A DNA stretch of 64,000 nucleotides from assembly GCA_900239685.1 (NCBI GenBank), contig OENT01000126.1:1-64000 (forward strand), written 5' to 3'. The stretch comes from Rotaria macrura. Its lineage: Eukaryota > Rotifera > Eurotatoria > Philodinida > Philodinidae. The stretch's first letter is position 1, and the number at the start of each line of letters is the position of its first letter. The translations under genes were made by a program, and so were the position numbers. A model generated the notes under the pieces. It had not been told where the DNA came from and did no database searches. It saw nothing but the letters and a program-made list of their open reading frames with translations. This document shows, piece after piece, positions 52,992-64,000 of the stretch.

Positions 52992-55900
52992 ATGACTCAG
53001 AATTCAACATCAGCCGAAAGAAATCTTATACTCTTAACACATGTACGTCTTATTGTAAAATTTTATATATGGCCATTAGTCGTTGTATTTGGTTTAACTG
53101 GTAATTGTTTATCGATACTTGTTTTAACACGACGTCGTCTTATACGAACAAGTACAAATAATTATTTAACAATATTAGCAGCATTTGATTCATGTTATCT
53201 AATAGTTACTCTTATACTCAATTTTGGTTCACATCCATATTTTTCTGAAAATGTTTTCACACAAACTTTACTATTTCTTCTACGTCCTGTGGCTGATTTC
53301 AGTTCGAATACGGCAACATGGTTAATCGTTTGTTTCACTCTTGAACGTACATTAGCTATAGCAAAGCCTATTTATGCGAAACGTACATGTTCCGTGCGGC
53401 GATCACGTCATGCCATATGCACATTATTGATAGTATGCTTTCTAATATCGTTCCCGACCTATTTTGAAAATAATATGACACGTGATGTGAGCGATATCGA
53501 CAGTAAGAATAGTACACTAAGCAGAACTCAATTACAAAATTTCGCAAAACAAAAAGACTTTTTTCTTACATTGCATCGTTTATACTTAGTATTTATTTGT
53601 GTGATAATTATATGGATACCACTTATCTTACTTTGCGTCTGTAATTCAATTCTAATATGGTAAGTTGAAACAGTAGTGAACAGTCGAATAATCTGCGTCT
53701 TTTTAAATGAAAAAAAAAACAGTAACTTAGAAAATTATACTTAAAATCGAAACTATATCTTTAGATATAAGAAATTTTGTAAGAAAACAAACTGCTAAGC
53801 TCCTACTTGTATTTGAATTTGTTTTATTTTTCATATCAATTATAATAATCGTATACTCAAGGGAAATCACCTATGTATATACATTTAAGATTGATTTTTT
53901 TCATTGAAACTCTTTAATTAGTATGCCTATAAGAAGACCTCAATTGATGCGTATACATATTTATCATGCAATCATTCAATTCAAAAGATTTATTGCTACG
54001 AACTATTTGTTCATTTAAGAATAGAGTATTTCGATTAGTTCTTTAATCTTTATAAATATTTAATAGAAAAAAAAAGTCATATAAAACCTATCTTTGCTAT
54101 CAAATCATTCTCAACGTTATTTGAAATACATCAATTCAAAGAGACTTACAAAAGAAATGTTTCTTTTTGTTTTCATGCAGTTAAGTTAAATGACATCAGA
54201 TATTCAATCATATTCATTTTTTCGTTTATCATACAAAACTATTGAAAATTATTCTGTTACGAACTATGGTAGACTGTAGTACCATAATATGAACGGTTTT
54301 CCAATTAAAAAAAAAGTGCAAAGGTTGTACAATCAAGAATTCCTTTTTTTACATCATTGCATAACCATTCGTGATTGATATTAGGATGATGTATATATTA
54401 AAATAATTGTGAATTTTCCCAAATTGAATATTGACCTTTGGTAAGAGTATTGATAATTAAATTTATTTCTTAAGCAAGTAGCAAATCATAAGACAATCGA
54501 TTAGCGAGCACATTCTATTCGGAGTCATGTGACACATGACATGTGTCAATCTCTCGATTCAGACAGTATAAAATTTACGAAGTATAATTTTTAAAAATTC
54601 AATTACTTCGAAGTCAACACTAGGAAATAAAGATTAATTTGAATAGGTCAATGAAATTTATCTGACTATCCTAGCACTTATTCTTCGAGACAATATTTCT
54701 TTGATGAATTATAATAACGTCTACAGTGATTTGATCATCATAGACAAAATATTGAAATGTTACAGTTTTACCCGAAAGAAAATTCATAATTCGTTTTCAA
54801 GTTTATAGGAAAATAGTATGTGAACTTAGAACATGAAATTGATTCTTTCTAAAAATTTCTGCTATTGTCTGTCTAAAGATATAGATATATCGTAAAAAGA
54901 TAGTCTATGATTACACATGAGAGTATTTACAATATCAATAAGTTATTTCATTTTGTCAACGCATTTTTGTGCTATTTTTGACAAAATTCTTTAAAACATA
55001 TATGATCTGACACGACAGTCACTGTCTAGTTTACATATTAGACGATGGTAAGTAGGAGTAAAGATCGAAGAATACTAACATCTTATCACTCTGCACCATA
55101 ATTAGTCTCTTGTCTACACAAAGTTCGAGACTTCAGTATTTAAGAATAGAAAAGTATCTTAGAAATATGATTATTCGAAAGTTTTCTATTGCTTATCAAT
55201 TATGCATCGTCTTCTTGCAAAATGAATGTCATATTGAAAGACTTTCACCGATGAATATTGAAGATTCTTTGTTCATATATATATATATATGTTTTTTTTT
55301 CTTTGAAATATCAAAGGTATGTTCATCGTTCTCGTCGTTTCAATGGTCATGTTCAATCGACAGATATCTGCGGTACACATTCTAGTTTTTCGTTATCACC
55401 ATTTCATAAGATTGATTATTCAAAACCTAATTATAAGCGAACCTCATCATTGTGTTCACCAACTATTTCATTGAAAAATTCATGCTCATTTCCTCTACGT
55501 CGTCACAATCGTTCATTTGTTCAAAAACGTAAAGTAACAATCGTGTTAATATTTTGCTTGACTGTGGCCTTATTATTATGGACTCCTCAAAGTTTATCAT
55601 TAACATATGAAACATTGATTCAGAGTTATTCAGAAATGTCGCCTGAACATCGAATTATTTTGCTTATATTTAATAATTTTGCAAACTTGTTCGTTTGTAT
55701 AAATGCATCGATTGATTTCATACTTTATTGTTTTTTGTCGGAGAAATTCGCGCGAACATGTCGACAAATAATTTGTCGTTCATGTTCAAGTCATAGATTA
55801 TCATATAGTCAACGGTCACGTCTCATGTCTTTTGATCGTGCATCATTTATATTAACAAATCTCTCAAATAATCGAACAACAAATTATGATACTCAACTAT

Positions 55901-56097
55901 ATGAATTTTATCATTCTTCATTGGGAAAACAAAAAAGAAATAGATCGAAAGTGAATTTGATTGACGGATTAGCAACAAATACAACAGTTGATTATCAAAT
56001 TTGCCATCGACAATCGTCACAGTACCTAGATAGAAAACAATGTTTTCGAACATTAGAAGAAGTACAAGCCGAGCAAAGTATTGCATATATTGTGTGA
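52992..56097 (+). CDS. Rhodopsin-class peptide GPCR (FMRFamide-receptor-like)
   Basis: A seven-helix plasma-membrane receptor, probably for a neuropeptide. Exons 52992-53659 and 55317-56097 give 482 aa; the ATG at 52992 precedes an N-glycosylation site (NST). TM1 has GLTGNCLSILVL; TM2 LTILAAFDSCYLI; the TM3 end has LERTLAIAKP in place of the DRY motif; TM4 CTLLIVCFLISFPTYFE; TM5 VFICVIIIWIPLILL; a basic third intracellular loop of about 90 residues; TM6 IFCLTVALLLWTP; TM7 ends DFILYCFLSEKF, a variant of (N/D)PxxY. The pattern TM3-ERxxAI...KP and TM4-FPxxFE recalls FMRFamide and related insect receptors. I see no Cys at the top of TM3 or in the second extracellular loop, so the usual disulfide may be missing. 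The C-tail is Ser/Thr- and Tyr-rich. The 1657-nt intron lies at the end of TM5. The ligand is unknown. Confidence 0.87.
53660..55316 (+). other. Long GPCR intron
   Basis: A 1657-nt intron with a gtaagttg donor and tatcaaag acceptor. It contains an (AT)n run at about 55274-55290 and no recognisable coding. Confidence 0.75.
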
Positions 56098-59000
56098 ATC
56101 AATCGATGTTCTATTAAATAGGGATGATCATCAATACACAATATAATCATTTCTTTTTGTATGAATTATTTTACTTTTTTTTTGTTTTGATTATTCATTG
56201 TTGTTCAGTGTGTCTATTAAGTGAATTCGCGTATTTGTAATTGCTTGTCGTGTACAGAGTTATTGGATATTTTATTTTCAATGATGAATCGTGATGTATA
56301 TGGAGTGAACTAGACAATTGAACAAAAGTTCAAATTTTTTATTTCAATTTTTTCAAATTCATTCGTGTTTTATTTACTAGTAGAAGATTTTTGTTGTCAT
56401 GTATAAGTCGCATAGATATATACAAATGTCAAAAAATCAAGATATTTGTAAAGTAGAACGGCGTTTTAATTGCATTATTCTTAAATAAAGTTGTTCATAG
56501 AGAGACAATGTGAATATCGTTGTTTCTTCTCCTATGTTTGATTAGAATTAGAATACATGCCATGCATCTAAAGACTGATGTAAACTTGAATATCTTTGTA
56601 CATTTCAAACAAATGTTCGCCTATAGATCTATTCGAAATAAGACATTATTTTAGTGTAAGAACATAGATATAGTTGTAAAGATAACGGTGCGACGATGAC
56701 ATGGTGAATCTTATGAAACAGATTTCATTGATGTACATACATACAACGAATTTTCAAAATTAGACACTTTAAATGTTGAATTACATATTCCATGTTTAAA
56801 AGCGTACAATTTTGAAATTTCTGTGCATTTTAATTTGTTAAAAACCTGTACATTCCATTCGTTTTTCAATATTCTCATTATGACGATATGTTGAGTTCAA
56901 TTCTTAAAAGATTTGTTCGATGTGTATCCATCTTATTTACTTTGATGGAAGATGACTATTCTAAGCAACGTACACCATTGATGTCCATCTATATGACAGA
57001 AAATAAAATGTTAATGAAAGAACTTCCACAGACTACCTGCACCCATGAGTATAAAGTATGTATAATAATGACTATTACATAGTCTTACAATATTAACCTA
57101 ATTTCATTTTCGCATGAATCCTATAGGAAGTTTTCTTTTAATGACAGTTCGCCAAAATCTGATTAACAAACTTCTAAAATCCAATCTCTTGAATGAAAAT
57201 TATCAATACAATACTACACTTGTATTTTAATAACTTGATAACAGGTACGATTGTTGTCCAGACATACATCTTAATATTCTAATTAAATTTATCCATACAT
57301 GAAAAGAAAAAGAAAATTTCTGTATCTTAAAATTTGATGGAAATTGACAAGGAGAATATGCATCTTTATCATACTGTAATTTGACACTTTTTTCTGTGTA
57401 CTCCCATTTCTAGAACATGTTTAACGATACTGAACACATTCAAAATCGAAAATTACTTTTTTCTTGTTTCCGAATAGAAGCTAAAACCGTGCTCGTTTAA
57501 ATTAAAAATTTTTTCTACATCATCAAATTAATTAGATGCGTTATTTTTTTTTGTTTTAACTTGGAATCTAATATCAGGTAGCTCTTTGAATACAAATGAA
57601 TAGACTCATAGGGCGTACAATGCTTAATTATATGTTGAAATTGAAATCTATGTATGATAAATTAAACATAAAGTCTGATACTATTCAGAAAGAGACTCTA
57701 CTTGAATATCATGGATTAAATACGAATGTAATATGTCGTCAAAAATAGATTTCTATATTTACGCACATAGATCATACATTGTTCGGAAATAAATTTTTTT
57801 TCATTTCCTGAATTCAATATGTTACTGGACTTGATAGGGCGTTCGATACGAGTATTTTACGCATCTTTTTCTCGGATTCTAAATGGTAAAAAAATAAAAA
57901 GTATATCATACAAAATAAATGACTACCGATGTAATTTATCGTTTGTTAACGACAATAAGAGAATCGTTCGAGTATTTTGAGTAAGATCATAAGGACTCAA
58001 TCCAACAATGTTATGTGTACTACATTGTTCATACTGACACTCATCTGTTCGCTAAAACAGCACACTTTGTTCTTGAATTCTTCAAATTTCTCTATCTAAA
58101 CAAGAAGACTATCTCGTAAGATCTGAGTAAAATAGATCATATCTGTTTCTTACTATGACGTACAGTTACATCAATTGAAGTAAAATCTTTAGGTTTCATA
58201 TTTCAAAAGAGAGATGATCACTGAACTATGTTGTTAGATTTCATTAGAAATGACAAGACATAAGTTGTTGTTTTTCTTCGTTATTAAACTAAAATTTCTT
58301 ATGAAATATATATTGCAATACCCATGATTATTAGCTAAAGAACGCTCAATCTTATCCGAGCTATAAGTGCATTTTGGAAAGTATTTTTTGTGTGATTGAA
58401 TATATCTTTCGAAAAGATTATTTACTATGAATATGAATATGAATGTACTGCAATAATTTATGCAATATTACTCTAAATAAAAATAAATATATTGTCTTTC
58501 TGTCTGTTCTACTCAATGGTAAAGATTTATTGTCCGAAAACAAATATTTAGCACGCATTGAATTATGTGCCAGCATAGCATACATGCAATCTAATCAAGT
58601 AGTGAATGTGGAGACCAAATCACAGTCAACATAATTTCTCATTGATAAAGTCAGCTCAGTAATACGCTGTTTTTTCAATCAAACGTTCTCTTCTGCATTC
58701 GTCGATTGTAAGACTCAAGAAAATCTAGTATCAGTCAGTATTAAAAACGAACGACAAAAGATCTAGACTGGCGTAAAATCCAACTTCAGTACGTTCATCA
58801 ACCTTCAGACTAATACGTTAGGCCGCTTTCAACACATGAACTTCTATAGATAGAGTATTATAAAAATAAAATTCACAATGTCATATAAGATCATTGTAAC
58901 AATCAAGTTAATCATATCAGACAATATTTATCTAAGTTGAAGGTTTCAATCATTAGCATATATATAGATTTCAAGGTAAATACATTTAGATCAAATTTCT

Positions 59001-60621
59001 TTTCATTATGTGCATAATCATTATTTTATTTAATACTAAGTTGAAGAAGAAGATCCTTTTCGGAAATCCATTTGATTCATTGACAATTTTTAGATAAGCC
59101 TTTCTTCAGTTCAGTAATGAAAACTTTTCTCCAACCACCAATACAATTTCAGACCATGACTACTCCTATGTACACTACTGTCGTGTGCCGTGATGTGTGA
59201 AGATACGATTGTGAGTAAGTCGTTCCAAACAAGTAAACAAGCGAAGCATTCCACTCATGTATAATTTATAGATATTCTGAAACGTATATTCAGGATTAGA
59301 AGAACATGTGCTATGTGAAGAATTGAATTTTATAAATAAAGAAAATGCAAGCCCTCATTAGAAGGATTACTCAGAAGTTTCATGTTTGATCTGCATTATA
59401 ACAAACAAAAATGTAATATAGACAACATGTATTGTTTTACAACAATTAGTTATTTTTCATTCGATTTAAATTCGTTCAATGGCAATTTAGTATTTTACAA
59501 CATGTTCCATGTAATCATGAATGACAATCTAGACAGTGACAGGTGCATTTTATTCGTGTAGTTAGCAACAGATTGACGTATCTTTGTACTATCAGTTTTG
59601 AAGCATCATTAACGTATCTCACATGTAAACAAGTCTCGAGCACAGGGAAAAGCCTTTATTGTATTATTTTTAAAACTCATACTATGGTGTTGCGTGCTAT
59701 CAAGCTATGTTCTTGAATAGGATGCATTCAGACCTGTTCATATTAGCCATGAAACGTATTTGAGGAAAGAGAACTTCAAGTTTTCTCTCATCACATTTGT
59801 AACTGAAAAGAATATTCAATTGAACGTGAGTGCATGAATTCAAGTAAAGACATGCATTTTCAACTGTCAATCTTATACTCTTTGTTACTCTTAAATTCAT
59901 TGACCTATTGGAAAGTACCTCGATATTGATGTCTATGAATGGGTTTCTGGCATAAAATACATCTTTGTAATCAATACTGTAAGTTATTTCAAAGATGTAA
60001 ATACAAAAATATCAGCCATACTAAATTCCATTGTTTGCTTTTTGGCTACGAGAAGTGCATTGAAATTCTTGTACGTGTTATTTATGCCCTTGTTTTTCGA
60101 TGAATGATTTTTAAATTTCATTCACCATTGATTTATAATGTGCGCGATATAATTTCACTTTTTTCAAAAGTATATCATATAACGATGAACATGGTAAAGA
60201 AATAGTAAAGTTTTATTGAAACTCAGACTAACATGAATCTATATCAGAAAATTTCAAGTCAATCGCTGCTATATTATTCCAATATATCAGATATTGATGA
60301 TTAATTTAGGGATCTTAACTAAAACTCAATTTAATGGTGAGCATGTACGAATATGTGTGTAAAATCAAAATATCCTATTATACATTCTTGTTACTTTCGG
60401 TACCAATAAAACGCTACTCTATCACATCATCATCATACTTCCTTGTGTTAGGATACAAGCAAGTAATGGCATATAAAATGATTTTATTTTTTTAATCCTT
60501 CTAATAATTTGATATGATTCAACGCACTGTTTATACTCTTAATTAATCATCACATGAATATGAAAGACGTTCATTGAGTTTCGATTAAGAATTGTTAAAT
60601 CTACTTATATATAAATGTATA
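56098..60621. other. 4.5-kb gene-poor region
   Basis: Begins with the GPCR 3' flank (AATAAA at about 56485). No other gene supported; short open frames only. Confidence 0.4.
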
Positions 60622-61563
60622 ATGGGTGGTCAAGATGAAATGGATAAATTTTTTTCTTCTGATTTTCTTGATAGAATGTCGCTATCTTCTTTATCAAAAG
60701 ATGAGCCGTGCAATTCTCCACACGAAATTATAAGAACATTTGATTCCACGTTGAAGTATGAAAAATCGACTAAATAAAATTGTCAAGCTCGTATACGTGC
60801 AACATTCTTTTTTTTCATATTTGTTGGCATTTTAAAGCAATAAAAACCGTAAGTAGCCATTTTGAAGCACTTGACAATCTGTCTATTAGCTACCATCGAA
60901 AACATTTTCGCATGGCAATCAGAATAAGTTTTCGTACTTTTTTAATTTTTTCATCAAACACTTCTTTGAATCAGTAGTACTGAAACATCGAGGAAACTCT
61001 ACTAACCTCGATCATACATAGACCTTTTGATCTTTTTTTCTTTTTCTTTCAAATATTAACTCATGTTGCATCACATTCAAACTTCTGAACTGCAATATTT
61101 TTTCTCCAAATGAAATGAGGGAAATATACCAAATTTTGACCATACTAAATCTATTCTCAAGCAATTGTATTGAAATTGAATCATAATACTTCGTAAAAAC
61201 GAATTTCAGCGTTTGCCATGAGTAACGACACTCCTTCACTGCCAGAAAAAAAATATCCGTTGGTGATTTTTTCAATTTCGGCAAAAAATGAACGTTAGAA
61301 AAAAGTTCGACGTATTCGACTTTGACAATCTTATTTATTCGATTTTTCATACTTGAATGTCAAATCAAATGTTCTTATGAATAGTTACATTATTTCATAC
61401 AAACGATATAGTTTTCTTATTACTTTATTTTTATACATTAAAAACCAATAACCTTGAAAATATTATAGTCTATTTGTTAATAAATTGCTTTAGTCTGAAT
61501 AGTGAAGCTTTGTCAATCTTATCGGACGACATGCAATCAGAACAGTTGACTATTCATCAGTGA
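60622..61563 (+). CDS. Possible small two-exon protein, unknown function
   Basis: Exon 60622-60755 starts MGGQDEMDKFFSSDF and ends at a gtatga donor in phase 2. An exon 61494-61563 with a tgctttag acceptor restores the frame and reads LNSEALSILSDDMQSEQL before TGA, giving 67 residues. The product would be acidic and Ser-rich with an amphipathic look and no known domain. The support is only matching splice phase and coding-like composition. The intron (738 nt) overlaps a minus-strand 112-codon frame that I consider chance. It could equally be part of a larger gene or spurious. Confidence 0.33.
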
Positions 61564-61779
61564 CATCCATTGATTATCGATTACTATTCGCTGTGCAACA
61601 GCTGCACCAATGTATGTGTGTCTATTCAAAAAAAAGAAAAAGAAAGAATCAGTATACAGCAGTTGAGTCAATAGGTCATGTTCTGCATTTCTTTTCATAT
61701 TTACTTATTCTAATACAAGAAGAAGAAAAAAAAAAGAACGAATCTTATATCATATTCCTTTAACTTTATTAATAATAAT

Positions 61780-62369
61780 ATGCCTGGTCTTACAGAAGAA
61801 ATAACGGCCGATATTCGCGATGGTAATTTTGTTGTCAGACCCATCGATTTATAGATATTGACATACTCATCATTTTTATTGATTTCCTTTTCATCTTCTG
61901 CCATCTAGTCTTTAGTTTATATGATGATCGTGGTGATGATCATATTCCAAAACATTATCTAGGTGAAGCTGTTCGAGCTTTAGGTCTTAATCCAACTGAA
62001 GCCGAAATAAGTTTACTTCTCAATGATCTTAATCGAGTAGAACGTTTATCCATGCAACAATTTCAAGTAATATTCGAACGTTTAAGTCGCCAAAAAGAAT
62101 GCGTTGCACCCATGGATGAATTTGTTGATGGTTTACGAGTATTTGATAAAGATGGTAATGGTCTAATACCAGCAACAGAATTACGTCATTTATTGACAAC
62201 ATTAGGTTGGAAAAAAAAGGAAAGATATGAAATAATTTTATTCAATGATTTTTCATATTTAGGTGAGCGTTTAACAGACGACGAAGTCGAACAATTGATT
62301 TATGAATTCGAAGATAAACAAGGAATGATTGCATATGAAGATTTTATTAAAGCTGTACTTCAACGTTAA
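61780..62369 (+). CDS. Myosin essential light chain
   Basis: A calmodulin-fold subunit that binds the first IQ motif of the myosin heavy-chain neck in muscle or non-muscle myosin II. Exons 61780-61822, 61909-62205 and 62263-62369; 148 aa, standard length. Start MPGLTEEI; the first EF-hand region is FSLYDDRGDDHIP and the third is FVDGLRVFDKDGNGLIPATE, the only loop with near-canonical DKDGNG ligands. It ends LGERLTDDEVEQLIYEFEDK and YEDFIKAVLQR. The pattern matches MYL6/MLC1-type essential chains, not regulatory chains, since the N-terminal phosphorylatable Ser motif is absent. Introns are 86 and 57 nt. The next gene begins 172 bases downstream on the same strand. Confidence 0.92.
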
Positions 62370-62424
62370 CGAATGAACATAGATTTGAATACTTTGGTTT
62401 TCTTTACTCTTTGTGTATACATCA

Positions 62425-62440
62425 GATATATATATATATA
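62425..62440. repeat. (AT)n microsatellite
   Basis: A TA dinucleotide run in the short spacer between the light-chain and carbinolamine dehydratase genes. Confidence 0.6.
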
Positions 62441-62541
62441 CATAGATATCATTAGTGTCAAATAATTGCACTCTTTTTTCTGTCTTTTTGTTTGTTTTTT
62501 TTTTCAGACGAATTAAGATAAAAGAAACAGAAGCAGCATAC

Positions 62542-62973
62542 ATGTCTTTTACTATTAATCGTGGTTATTTACGACTTGTAAAATTATTCCATCCATTGAC
62601 ATCTTCTAGATTTAATAATTATTCGAACAGTTTAACAACAAATATATATAAAAAGAAAATGCGAGCTAAACTTGAAGGTGAACAACGAAGCGAATTCATA
62701 AAACAAATGGAAACAAACGGATGGACATTACTTGAAAATCGTGATGCTATAACAAAAAAATTTTTATTTAAAAATTTTAATCAAGCATTTGGATTTATGA
62801 CACGTGTAGCTTTATTAGCCGAAAAACTTGATCATCATCCTGAATGGTTTAATGTTTATAATAAAGTTGAAGTTACATTAAGTACACATGATTTAAATGG
62901 TCTATCGACTCATGATGTAAAAATGGCTCAATTCATGGATAAATGTGTTTTGGAAACAACGGATTCGAAATAA
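62542..62973 (+). CDS. PCBD: Pterin-4a-carbinolamine dehydratase
   Basis: This enzyme dehydrates 4a-hydroxytetrahydrobiopterin, recycling the cofactor of aromatic amino acid hydroxylases; vertebrate PCBD1 also serves as DCoH, a dimerisation cofactor of HNF1. A single exon of 143 aa. The core is strongly conserved: [55 protein letters not shown], with the catalytic His pair in DHHPEW. The family is usually about 100–105 aa. The extra N-terminus ([20 protein letters not shown]...) is basic and Ser-rich, like a mitochondrial leader. An alternative start at 62659 ([13 protein letters not shown]) would give the usual length. A strong acceptor (polypyrimidine then cag) at about 62507 lies 35 bases before the first ATG, only about 138 bases after the light-chain stop. 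Confidence 0.92.
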   Translation: MSFTINRGYLRLVKLFHPLTSSRFNNYSNSLTTNIYKKKMRAKLEGEQRSEFIKQMETNGWTLLENRDAITKKFLFKNFNQAFGFMTRVALLAEKLDHHPEWFNVYNKVEVTLSTHDLNGLSTHDVKMAQFMDKCVLETTDSK

Positions 62974-63933
62974 GTTTTGCTCTTCATCAGAAAACTTGAT
63001 AAGGACTCTAGTCGTGTATGTTGCCATTTTGTTTTTGTGTTTTTTTATTGTATCTGGTTATTTTTTATTTCAATAATAAACATGGGCGATGGATTCAATA
63101 TCATATGATTGCTAAGTTTTTACAAGTGAAAAAAAAACATACAAAACTGGGTTTATTCTATGTTAATATCAAGATAGCATCTTGTTCTACAACGAATATT
63201 TTACTACAGTATTGCCAAAATCGAATGATTTATTTTTCACTTCCTTGGTTAAAGTTAGAAGAAGGGAAACTTCATCTTGAGAATGGCGAGCTGACACTTT
63301 CTCTCTTTTTATTTAGAGATTTCTACAAACAAATAAAGTAAATATTATTCTATACTATATGAGATAACATATGTTCTTTTGAGTTAACAATATCTTCAAT
63401 CGATACATTTGTTTCAATTCTGTTTTTCATTTGTAAAAATCAGACGAATAATAAATGCTAGATATAATACTACAAAGAAAAATTAGTCATCTCATACAAT
63501 GTGTAAGATTTGGATTGAAACTTGTAGTTCAATGGCAGTAACATACATGTTTTGATTGTGAAATGATCAAAACATATTTAAAAAAAACATAGAGAATCGA
63601 ATGATTATTTTAATATTCATCAATATGAATTATTAATCAACTTTCGAACTCGATGATATGTTTCAATTGAAATAGAATTGTTTTGATATGTTTTGTCATT
63701 CAATGCTTTTCAAAACTACTAGATCATTATATAAATTTTAGGACCATAAAAATAATCCTAATAATAATAATGGAAATAATAAAAAGACAAGACATACTTG
63801 AAAACATTTCTATCGAAAACTATTTGTGTACCGCAAGTTCTTTTAACTTTCTTGAGACTTCATTTTCTTCTCTCGCGTACCTAATTACTCAAAACGTGAT
63901 TTGCTAAATCAACCGGACAAGTACACAATTCTT
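62974..63933. other. Intergenic, PCBD 3' flank
   Basis: Contains AATAAA at about 63074 and no supported gene. A 107-codon frame (63018-63341) directly behind PCBD has no recognisable domain and is probably UTR. Confidence 0.45.
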
Positions 63934-63993
63934 ATGGTACAATCAACAAGCAAGATTGTTGCCACACCAAAACTAATTAAACGTGAACCATCC
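63934..63993 (+). CDS. Probable first exon of a gene leaving the window
   Basis: An ATG opens MVQSTSKIVATPKLIKREPS and runs straight into a consensus GTAAGA donor at 63994, six bases before the window ends. The length and coding look suit a first exon. The product cannot be named from 20 residues. Confidence 0.42.
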
Positions 63994-64000
63994 GTAAGAA

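Noticed and set aside
61012-61350. 112-codon minus-strand open frame
   Set aside because: No family resemblance; overlaps a candidate intron; Phe/Ile/Lys-rich as expected from AT-rich noise.
63018-63341. 107-codon plus-strand frame behind PCBD
   Set aside because: Starts 45 bases after the PCBD stop, includes a polyadenylation-like signal and resembles 3' UTR.

Overview
The window is eukaryotic, AT-rich invertebrate DNA. Genes are split by GT–AG introns, many of 45–75 nt and a few of 0.4–1.7 kb, and are separated by long gene-poor stretches. Gene content is metazoan: mucin-type GalNAc-transferase, myosin essential light chain, a peptide GPCR, a neuropeptide precursor, VPS4 and SART1. The AT-rich, short-intron style, and possible trans-splice acceptors just before some start codons, make a rotifer (bdelloid type) my best guess. 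That is inference; no single sequence proves it. Exon coordinates below were assembled by hand from splice sites, reading frame and family similarity.

Layout. 0.6–2.9 kb (minus): the 5' two-thirds of SART1, a tri-snRNP splicing factor. 2.9–10.0 kb: no gene seen. 10.0–10.5 kb (plus): a two-exon neuropeptide precursor with a signal peptide and repeated ...EGILLG-KR peptides, of a family I do not recognise. 11.1–19.4 kb (minus): a VPS4 cluster, with two intact genes (439 aa each, identical exon lengths) and a decayed third copy between them. 22.6–22.9 kb: a block resembling a dispersed repeat, opening with a perfect hairpin. 23.5–24.7 kb (plus): glyoxalase II with a mitochondrial-type leader. 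26.4–30.1 kb (plus): a GalNAc-transferase with a 5-nt micro-exon. 30.4–35.7 kb (plus): an oligopeptidase A-like M3 protein whose zinc-site residues are replaced. 35.7–53.0 kb: gene desert with a FLYWCH-like relic, a fold-back element, a C/G-tract repeat and a complete hAT-type non-autonomous element with 8-bp target duplications. 53.0–56.1 kb (plus): a rhodopsin-class peptide GPCR. 60.6–61.6 kb: a possible small two-exon gene. 61.8–63.0 kb (plus): myosin essential light chain followed closely by pterin-4a-carbinolamine dehydratase. 63.93 kb: probable first exon of a gene leaving the window.

There is no single pathway here. The main points are the peptide precursor, the VPS4 cluster with locally homogenised introns, the apparently catalytically dead peptidase, and two tightly spaced same-strand gene pairs that could be polycistronic.
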